Source: Candidatus Iainarchaeum sp. (lineage in GTDB: Archaea; Iainarchaeota; Iainarchaeia; Iainarchaeales; 1-14-0-10-31-34). From it: a stretch of 35,516 nt of DNA. The position numbers and the translations under genes were made by a program. Under the pieces are notes generated by a model, which worked only from the letters and a program-made list of their open reading frames with translations, was not told the origin of the DNA and did no database searches. Location of the stretch: positions 1 through 35,516 of the forward strand of contig JAFCDN010000013.1 in the NCBI GenBank assembly GCA_017609625.1. Direction: 5' to 3'. Position 1 is the stretch's first letter, and each line of letters opens with the position of its first letter. This document shows, piece after piece, positions 16,728 to 22,775 of the stretch.

Positions 16728-17477
16728 TTATAGAAATGAAATCACTATATAAAAAACCCCTAAAGCAAAACAAAAATAGCTGAAATTAATTCTTTTTGCA
16801 GCTTTAATCAAATATTTTATGCTTAAATAGCCAACAGCAAATGCAACGAAAACTGCAATCAGCAGGTTTGCTTCAAACACAATTCCTTCTTTTAACCCAA
16901 ACAACGCTTCTGCAAGAAACACTGAAGGGATTGAAAGCAGAAAACTCAATCTAAAAGCTTTTTCCGGAGTAAAACCTGTAAACAATAAAACTGAAGTTGT
17001 TACTCCGCTTCGGCTTATCCCTGGCAAAACAGAAAACCCTTGTCCTAATCCAAGCAAGAAAGCATTTTTTTTTGTTTTTCCTGCAGTTTTTTCTTTTTTC
17101 TTTTTCCACTGCAAAAAACCTGTAACCAAAAGCATCAAACCAATAAGCAAAGAGAGATAAAATGAACTGGAAGAAATTTGTTTCAAAAACAAATACATTG
17201 GAATTCCGGTTATTGCTGTTGACAATACTGCTATGCCCAAAAACTGCAAAAGGTTTTTTTCCCGTAAAGAGATTATTTCTTTTATTTCTTTTCTAAAGTA
17301 TAATAGAGCAGCTAACATGGTTCCTGCATGCAAAAAGATTGCATAAGAAAAAGCTTTTTCTGCAGGAATTCCAAACAATTCTGTTGCTGCAATTATTGTC
17401 TGCCCTTGTGAACTAATCGGAAGCCATTCAGTTATTCCCTGCAAGAGTCCTAAAAAAATCGCCTGAAATAAATCCAT
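16728..17477 (-). CDS. uppP: Undecaprenyl-diphosphatase family protein (BacA/UppP)
   Basis: Integral membrane phosphatase that removes a phosphate from polyprenyl diphosphate so the lipid carrier can be reused. In archaea the substrate is presumably a polyprenyl or dolichyl diphosphate used in glycan assembly. Both family motifs are present: LLQGITEWLPISSQGQ (11-26) and PGISRSG (152-158, with the essential Arg). The first position of the usual EGxxE motif is Gln here, but the second Glu is kept. 249 aa with about seven to eight membrane helices is somewhat short but complete. Probably leaderless from the TATA element shared with the divergent antitoxin gene. Confidence 0.93.
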   Translation of the reverse strand: MDLFQAIFLGLLQGITEWLPISSQGQTIIAATELFGIPAEKAFSYAIFLHAGTMLAALLYFRKEIKEIISLREKNLLQFLGIAVLSTAITGIPMYLFLKQISSSSFYLSLLIGLMLLVTGFLQWKKKKEKTAGKTKKNAFLLGLGQGFSVLPGISRSGVTTSVLLFTGFTPEKAFRLSFLLSIPSVFLAEALFGLKEGIVFEANLLIAVFVAFAVGYLSIKYLIKAAKRINFSYFCFALGVFYIVISFL

Positions 17478-17497
17478 TTATATAATCTGAACCACAA

Positions 17498-17509
17498 GTT
17501 TTAAATATG
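17498..17509. promoter_or_regulatory. TATA element shared by divergent uppP and vapB-like genes
   Basis: GTTTTAAATATG is nearly self-complementary and lies about 25 bp from the uppP start on one side and about 25 bp before the expected vapB start site on the other. It can serve both directions: leaderless uppP, and a leader of about 8 nt for vapB. Pattern match only. Confidence 0.45.
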
Positions 17510-17534
17510 TGATTACGCATAATAATTATGTGAT
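17506..17534 (+). promoter_or_regulatory. Candidate antitoxin operator (direct repeats plus palindrome)
   Basis: TATGTGAT occurs at 17506-17513 and 17527-17534, spaced 21 bp or two helical turns. Between and overlapping them is a perfect inverted repeat CATAAT-A-ATTATG (17518-17530). The site covers the predicted transcription start of the antitoxin gene. Ribbon-helix-helix antitoxins typically bind such repeats to repress their own operon, so this is a good operator candidate. Confidence 0.45.
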
Positions 17535-17537
17535 ATT

Positions 17538-17780
17538 ATGCCTAATCTTACTTTATCTGTGAGTGATGAAACAAAAAGAAGAATGGATGAACATCCTTCA
17601 ATTAGATGGTCTAATGTAGTTCGTTCAATTATAGAAAAAAAACTAGAAGATTTTGAGGAAGCAGAAAAGCTTGCAAGAAAAGGAAAGCTTTCTATGGAAG
17701 ACTTTAAGGAAGTCTCAAGAAAAATTGATTCTGCTGCTTCAAAGCACGCAAAGGCGTTGTTGAATGAAAATAACAGTTGA
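17538..17780 (+). CDS. VapB-like antitoxin (ribbon-helix-helix)
   Basis: 80 residues. The N-terminus MPNLTLSVSDETKRRMDEHPSIRWSNVVRSIIEKKLEDFE fits the short beta strand and two helices of an archaeal RHH antitoxin. The charged C-terminal half would wrap the toxin. The stop overlaps the start of the PIN toxin gene by 17 nt, the normal antitoxin-first order. A direct-repeat/palindrome operator candidate lies over its promoter. Confidence 0.85.
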   Translation: MPNLTLSVSDETKRRMDEHPSIRWSNVVRSIIEKKLEDFEEAEKLARKGKLSMEDFKEVSRKIDSAASKHAKALLNENNS

Positions 17781-18174
17781 CGCTAACATATTGTTTGCCT
17801 GTTTGATTAGAGAAGGACAAACAAGGAAAATGTGGTTTAATCCTGAACTTCAGTTATTTGCTCCTTCTTTTATTATAGTTGAATTTTTGAAATACAAAAA
17901 GCTGATCCAAAAGAAATTTGGTTCAAAAGAAAAAGAATTTGACAGGCTGGTTGAATTAGTTTTAAATCAAATTAATTTTGTTTCTGATGATGAACTTAAA
18001 CCTTTTCTTCCTGCAGCAGTTTTTCTTTTAGAGGATTCTAAGGACTGGCTTTATTTGGCTTGTGCCTTAAAAGAAGATACAATAGTCTGGAGCAATGACA
18101 AAGGATTCAAAAAACAGAAAAGAGTTGGAGTTAAAACTACTTCTGAAATGATTGAAGCTGATTATTCTCTTTAA
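17764..18174 (+). CDS. VapC-like toxin, PIN-domain ribonuclease
   Basis: 136-residue PIN domain. The acidic Mg2+-binding residues are at the expected places: D6 (KITVDANIL), E40 (FIIVEFLKY), D94 (EDSKDWLYLACAL) and D112 (WSNDKGF). The family cleaves RNA, often tRNA or rRNA, when not bound by its antitoxin. Translation is probably coupled to the antitoxin by the 17-nt overlap. A T7 run right after the stop region (18181-18187) may end the transcript. Target RNA unknown. Confidence 0.88.
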   Translation: MKITVDANILFACLIREGQTRKMWFNPELQLFAPSFIIVEFLKYKKLIQKKFGSKEKEFDRLVELVLNQINFVSDDELKPFLPAAVFLLEDSKDWLYLACALKEDTIVWSNDKGFKKQKRVGVKTTSEMIEADYSL

Positions 18175-18180
18175 TGAAAA

Positions 18181-18187
18181 TTTTTTT
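18181..18187 (+). terminator. T-tract terminator after the toxin gene
   Basis: TTTTTTT starts 6 bp downstream of the toxin stop. Archaeal RNA polymerase terminates at such U-tracts without a stable hairpin. No stem is seen in front of it. Confidence 0.35.
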
Positions 18188-18209
18188 GATTAAATCCGCG
18201 TAAACCAAC

Positions 18210-18221
18210 TTTTATATATTA
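18210..18221 (+). promoter_or_regulatory. Promoter (TATA box) of the Cys-rich lipoprotein gene
   Basis: TTTTATATATTA lies about 25-30 bp before the ATG at 18245. The predicted transcript starts at or just before the start codon, so this mRNA is probably leaderless. Confidence 0.5.
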
Positions 18222-18244
18222 GATTAAACTTATAATAAAGCTAT

Positions 18245-18745
18245 ATGAAAAGAATTTTTTTTATAGGATTTATTTTAATTTTAGCAGCAGGCTGTACTGA
18301 AATAGGTGACAAAGGTTCAATAGATAAATCTGGTGCAAAATACTGTGAAACAAAAGAAGACTGTGTAATTAAATACAATGTTTTGTATAACGGAGAATGT
18401 TCTGCTGGGTGTTTTAATACTGAATCTAAAGTTGATTCTCAATGTAATTCAACAACAAAATGGGAGCCTTTTGCTCCAAACAAAACATGTGTTTGTGAAA
18501 ACAACAAATGTATAATGAAAGAGAAAACCTCTTATGATGAACTGGAAAATTATCCTCCTCAAACAAAAGAGTTATGTGAATCTGGCGGAGCAGAATATGC
18601 AGGCTTTAATACAGGCTGTCATGATGAATGTGTTTATGAAAGATGGTCTTTAGAAGAACCTTTTATTTGTACTCAGGCTTTATCTTCTGGCTGTGACTGT
18701 GGTCAAGATAAATGCTGGAATGGAATCGAATGTGAATCTAATTGA
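18245..18745 (+). CDS. Cysteine-rich lipoprotein of unknown function
   Basis: 166 residues with signal MKRIFFIGFILILAAGC (lipobox AAGC, C17), so membrane-anchored on the outside. The mature part has many cysteines in pairs (CETKEDCVIKYNV, GECSAGCFN, CVCENNKC, CDCGQDKC), probably disulfide-bonded. Two halves are visible, each with several Cys, but no family is recognised with confidence. The CxxxxDCV...C...CVCxxxxC part resembles small extracellular Cys-rich domains of archaeal and bacterial lipoproteins. The 3' end overlaps the convergent MATE gene by 8 nt. Confidence 0.8.
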   Translation: MKRIFFIGFILILAAGCTEIGDKGSIDKSGAKYCETKEDCVIKYNVLYNGECSAGCFNTESKVDSQCNSTTKWEPFAPNKTCVCENNKCIMKEKTSYDELENYPPQTKELCESGGAEYAGFNTGCHDECVYERWSLEEPFICTQALSSGCDCGQDKCWNGIECESN

Positions 18746-20090
18746 TTTGCTTTAATTCTTTTGGAATCCACAAACTTGTTTTATACACTAAAACAGTTAT
18801 CCCTGTTCCGGCTAAAGCTGAAAACAAGAATGCAAACCAAATCCCTTCTAATCCTTGATTTTCTTTCAGAAAAAATGCAAGTACGATTATCAGAACCCAA
18901 TACACTCCTGTTAAAACCATTGCAAGAAAAGTTTTTCCTGCTCCCTGAAAGCCCGCAGAGATTGTCATTAAAATTCCTCTAAAAGGATAAGAAAAAGCAA
19001 TTATTGAAAGATAAACTATTCCAATTGAAACAACTTCTTTGTCTGAAGAAAACAATTCAAAAAACGGTTTTGGAAACAAAAAAAGTATTGCTGCAACCAA
19101 AGTCATTAATACAGCAGAAATTGTTGTGGAATAAAAAATAGTTTTTTTTGCTCTATGAAGTTTTTTTGCGCCAATATTCTGCCCTACAATTGCAATTGTT
19201 GCACTGATTAATCCAAGAATTGGAAGTATTGCCAAAGAATCTAATCTTGTTCCAATTCCATATGCAGCTAATGCAAAAATTCCAAAGCCTCCGACAAAAC
19301 TCATTACCAGAGTTAATCCAACTGAAATAGTCAAATGTCCTGCAGAGGCTGGTGCTCCAAGAAAAAAAATGTCTTTCAAAATCTTTGGCTTGAAAGAAAA
19401 ATCTTTTGGTTTGATTTTGATTATTCCTCTTGATTTCAGAATATGCCAAACATTCAGCCCTGCTCCAATGCTTCTGGAAATAACTGTTGCTAAAGCTGCG
19501 CCAAAAATTCCTAAAGCTGGAAAGCCAAACAAACCAAAAATCATTATTGGATCCAGAATAATATTTATTACAACACTTATTGCCATGTTAATCATTGGAG
19601 TTTTAGAGTTTCCTTCTGCCTGCATTATTCCTTGGGAAATAAATCCAATAAACAGAAAGATAAAACCGATAAAAATTGTGTTTGAATACAATAAAGTGAG
19701 TTCAAGAATCTCCGGGGTTGCACCCATAAAAACAAAAATCGGTTCTCCAAAAATAATTCCAAGAACTGCAATTATTATTCCAACCATCCCTGCTAAAATA
19801 AGAGAGTGTTCTGCAACGTTGTCTGCTTTTTTGTAATTCTTTGCTCCAATTGCCTGTGCAACCAGAGTAGTTGAACCTACTGCCAAACCTGAAGCCAAAG
19901 CAATGAAAATAAAAACTACAGGAAAAGTTATTGCAACTGCAGCTAAAGCTTCTGCTCCCAGCATTCCAATAAAAATAGTGTCAATTATATTGAATGCAGT
20001 CTGCAAAAGCATTCCAACCATTATCGGCAGTGCAAGAAAAACCAAGTTTCTGAGAATGCTTCCTTGAGTAAGATTGTTTTTTTTGTTCAT
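18738..20090 (-). CDS. MATE-family efflux transporter
   Basis: 450 residues with about twelve membrane helices in two halves. The N-terminus LTQGSILRNLVFLALPIMVGMLLQTAFNIIDTIFIGMLGAEALAAVAITFPV and the matching second half (LGAPASAGHLTISVGLTLVMSFVGGFG...AYGIGTRLDSLAILPILGLISATIAIVGQNIGAKKL) are typical of NorM/DinF-like MATE antiporters, which export organic cations or drugs using Na+ or H+ gradients. Substrate unknown. Divergent from the korA-like gene. A GTTAG-G-CTAAC inverted repeat lies between the two starts. Confidence 0.93.
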   Translation of the reverse strand: MNKKNNLTQGSILRNLVFLALPIMVGMLLQTAFNIIDTIFIGMLGAEALAAVAITFPVVFIFIALASGLAVGSTTLVAQAIGAKNYKKADNVAEHSLILAGMVGIIIAVLGIIFGEPIFVFMGATPEILELTLLYSNTIFIGFIFLFIGFISQGIMQAEGNSKTPMINMAISVVINIILDPIMIFGLFGFPALGIFGAALATVISRSIGAGLNVWHILKSRGIIKIKPKDFSFKPKILKDIFFLGAPASAGHLTISVGLTLVMSFVGGFGIFALAAYGIGTRLDSLAILPILGLISATIAIVGQNIGAKKLHRAKKTIFYSTTISAVLMTLVAAILFLFPKPFFELFSSDKEVVSIGIVYLSIIAFSYPFRGILMTISAGFQGAGKTFLAMVLTGVYWVLIIVLAFFLKENQGLEGIWFAFLFSALAGTGITVLVYKTSLWIPKELKQIN

Positions 20091-20121
20091 AAAAATCAGT
20101 TCTAAAAAACAAAAAGATTAA

Positions 20122-20148
20122 GTTAGGCTAACCAAACATTTAATAATA
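20122..20148 (+). promoter_or_regulatory. Promoter region of the 2-oxoacid oxidoreductase genes
   Basis: ACATTTAATAATAA (20136-20149) is TATA-like and would start transcription near 20168. Directly upstream is the inverted repeat GTTAG-G-CTAAC (20122-20132), a possible regulator site shared with the divergent MATE gene. Evidence is sequence pattern only. Confidence 0.35.
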
Positions 20149-20205
20149 ATTATATGCAACAATCGCTTTTTATTTCTTTTCCTCTTTTTCTAATAACAGA
20201 TTCAG

Positions 20206-21921
20206 ATGAATGATTTTGTTAACTGGAAGATAGGCGGAGAAGCAGGGTATGGAATCCTTTCTGTCGGGATTTTGTTTGGAAAATTCTGCACAAGAAACGG
20301 TTTGTATGCTTTTTATTCAAGTGAATTCCCTTCTCTTGTAAGAGGGGGGCACAATACTGTTCAGCTGATGGCAAAAAAAAACCCTGTTTTATCCCAGCAT
20401 TCTGAGATTAATTTGTTGATTGCATTAAACAAAGAAACAATAGAAAAACACCTGCATGAATTAAGTCCTGATGCAGCAATAATTTATGATTCAAAAGAAT
20501 TTGACTTAAAAGGAATCAAATTAAAAAAATCTCTTGTTTTGATTGATATTCCTTTAACTGAGATTGCAGAAAAGCACGGAAAAAAAATAATGAGAAACAC
20601 TGTAGCATTAGGTGCTTCAATTTCTTTGCTTGAGCTGGAATTCAATGAACTTGAAGGATTAATTAAAGAAGCTTTTTCAGGAAAAAAAGATGCTTTGATT
20701 CCGATTAACATTGCTGCAGCAAAAGAAGGATTTAATTTCATTAAAAACAGAAACATTAAATTCAACTACAAATTAAAAGCACAGAAAAAGAAAAACAATA
20801 TTTTCATTAATGCAAACGATGCTTTTTCTTTTGGGGCAGTTAAATCAGGATTAAAGTTTGTTGCAGAATACCCTATGACTCCTTCTTCTTCTATTCTTTC
20901 TTTTATGGCTGCAAATGAACTGAATTATGATATTGTAGTAAAACAAACCGAAGACGAGATTGCAGCAATTAATATGATTATTGGCGGAGCTTTTGCCGGA
21001 GCAAGATCTCTTACAGCCACTTCCGGCGGAGGATTTTCTTTAATGGTTGAAGGCCTTGGTTTAGCTGGAATGACTGAAACTCCAATTGTAGTGGTTGAAT
21101 CCCAAAGGCCTGGGCCTAGTACTGGCCTTCCAACAATGACAGAGCAAGGCGATTTATCTTTTGTTTTAACTGCTTCTCAAGGAGAATTCCCAAGACTGAT
21201 TATGGCCCCAGGAGACGTGCAGGAAGCATTTGAAACAGGATTATATTCTTTTAATTATGCAGAAAAATACCAGCTGCCGGTTATTGTTTTACTGGACAAA
21301 TATGTTTCTGAAGGAAACACTACAACAAAAATGTTTGATTCAAATAAATTCAAAATTGAACGCGGGAAGTTACTTTCAAAAGCTCCAAAAAATTATTTAC
21401 GTTATGCTTTTACTAAAGACGGAGTCTCTCCGCGTGTGCTGCCAGGAACTCTTGGAACAGTGTATAAAGCAAACGGAGACGAGCATACTGAAAAAGGGGT
21501 TTCAGATGAAGAAGAAGCTAACAGGATTGAAATGATGAACAAGAGAATGCGCAAATTAGAGTATTTGAAGAAAGAAATTCCTGAACCAAAGTTGTATGGA
21601 GACAAAAACGCTAAAACAACTTTAATCTGCTGGGGCTCAACTAAAGGAATTGCATTGGAAGCAATAGAAGAATTAAAAAAACACAAAATTAAAGCAAACT
21701 TATTGCATTATAATTTCATTTTTCCTTTTAAAGAAAAAACTCTTTTGAAATTATTGAAGAAATCAAAAAAAGTTCTGCTTGTGGAAAACAACAAAACCGC
21801 GCAGTTAGGAAAACTTATTGCAGAAGAAACCGGAATAAAAATTAAAAACAAATTTTTGAAATACACTGGAAGACAATTTTATCCCCAGGAAATTGTAAAA
21901 AAAGTGAGGTCTTTGAAATGA
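20206..21921 (+). CDS. korA: 2-oxoacid:ferredoxin oxidoreductase, fused gamma-alpha subunit
   Basis: Oxidatively decarboxylates a 2-oxoacid to an acyl-CoA while reducing ferredoxin. Residues 1-190 are the gamma domain (KIGGEAGYGILSVGILFGK, SEFPSLVRGGHNTVQ). From about 200 onward is the alpha domain, with NDAFSFGAVKSGLKFVAEYPMTPSSS (TPSS at 225-228), QTEDEIAAINMIIGGAFAGARSLTATSGGG and PIVVVESQRPGPSTGLPT. The gamma-alpha fusion with a separate beta gene is the KorA/OforA layout. The exact substrate (2-oxoglutarate, pyruvate or a range) cannot be read from sequence. The last 4 nt overlap korB. Confidence 0.92.
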   Translation: MNDFVNWKIGGEAGYGILSVGILFGKFCTRNGLYAFYSSEFPSLVRGGHNTVQLMAKKNPVLSQHSEINLLIALNKETIEKHLHELSPDAAIIYDSKEFDLKGIKLKKSLVLIDIPLTEIAEKHGKKIMRNTVALGASISLLELEFNELEGLIKEAFSGKKDALIPINIAAAKEGFNFIKNRNIKFNYKLKAQKKKNNIFINANDAFSFGAVKSGLKFVAEYPMTPSSSILSFMAANELNYDIVVKQTEDEIAAINMIIGGAFAGARSLTATSGGGFSLMVEGLGLAGMTETPIVVVESQRPGPSTGLPTMTEQGDLSFVLTASQGEFPRLIMAPGDVQEAFETGLYSFNYAEKYQLPVIVLLDKYVSEGNTTTKMFDSNKFKIERGKLLSKAPKNYLRYAFTKDGVSPRVLPGTLGTVYKANGDEHTEKGVSDEEEANRIEMMNKRMRKLEYLKKEIPEPKLYGDKNAKTTLICWGSTKGIALEAIEELKKHKIKANLLHYNFIFPFKEKTLLKLLKKSKKVLLVENNKTAQLGKLIAEETGIKIKNKFLKYTGRQFYPQEIVKKVRSLK

Positions 21922-22775
21922 CTAAACAAAAACTGGAATGTTTTCATACAAAAGAAAATCCAACCTGGTGCCCTGGCTGCGGAAACCATTTAATTCTTTC
22001 AGCATTAAAGAAAGCGCTTACAAAAATGGATTTAGATCCAACTCAAGTTGTAGTTGTTTCCGGCATTGGATGCAGTTCTGGTTTGCCTCACTGGATTGAA
22101 ACTTATGGTTTTCATTCAATTCATGGAAGAGCTGTTCCTGTTGCAACCGGAGTAAAATTAGTTAACCATGATTTAAATGTTTTTGTTGTTTCCGGTGACG
22201 GAGATGGTTATGGCATTGGATTAAATCATTTAATTCATGCAATGCGAAGAAATTTAGACATAACTTACCTTGGCCATGACAACCAGATTTACGGCTTAAC
22301 TTTAGGCCAGACTTCTCCTACTTCTGAGAGAGGAGCTAAAACTGTTTCTACTCCTCATGGTTCAATTGAAACTCCGATTAATCCTCTTGCTTTAGGCTTG
22401 GCTTCTGGTGCAACTTTTATAGCAAGAGGTTATGCAGGAAAAACAGCCCATTTGGCTGATTTGATTGTTAAAGGAACTGAACACAAAGGTTTTGCTTTGA
22501 TTGACATATTCCAGCCATGCGTTACTTTAAACAAAGTAAATACTTTTGAATTTTTTAATAAAAGAGTTTATGAATTAACAGAACACAATCCTGCAGATTT
22601 CAATAATGCCTTTTCCAAGTCTTTTGAGTGGGGAGAAAAAATCCCGATTGGATTGTTTTACCAGACAAAAAGAGACACTTATTCTGAAGACCTTCCGCAA
22701 TTAAAAGAAACACCTTTAGTAAAGCAGAAAATAAATAATGTTGATATTAGTTCTGTTTTAGAAAAGTATAAATAG
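21918..22775 (+). CDS. korB: 2-oxoacid:ferredoxin oxidoreductase, beta subunit
   Basis: TPP- and [4Fe-4S]-binding subunit. WCPGCGNH (C18, C21), GIGCSSGLPHW and DIFQPCVTLNKVN supply the four cluster cysteines. The TPP/Mg2+ motif is VVSGDGDGYGIGLNHLIHAMRRN, with the partner Asn in DNQIYGLTLGQTSPTS. At 285 aa it is a normal KorB length. It overlaps korA by 4 nt and its stop directly abuts the stop of the convergent protease gene. No separate ferredoxin-type delta subunit is nearby, so free ferredoxin is the likely acceptor. Confidence 0.94.
   Translation: MTKQKLECFHTKENPTWCPGCGNHLILSALKKALTKMDLDPTQVVVVSGIGCSSGLPHWIETYGFHSIHGRAVPVATGVKLVNHDLNVFVVSGDGDGYGIGLNHLIHAMRRNLDITYLGHDNQIYGLTLGQTSPTSERGAKTVSTPHGSIETPINPLALGLASGATFIARGYAGKTAHLADLIVKGTEHKGFALIDIFQPCVTLNKVNTFEFFNKRVYELTEHNPADFNNAFSKSFEWGEKIPIGLFYQTKRDTYSEDLPQLKETPLVKQKINNVDISSVLEKYK

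Noticed and set aside
19153-19449. Same-strand alternative-frame ORF inside the MATE gene, which might signal a frameshift.
   Set aside because: The MATE frame is intact across it with continuous helices, and the alternative product is N/W/C-rich without any motif.
21230-21535. Same-strand alternative-frame ORF inside korA.
   Set aside because: korA remains open with conserved sequence throughout, so this is a chance frame.
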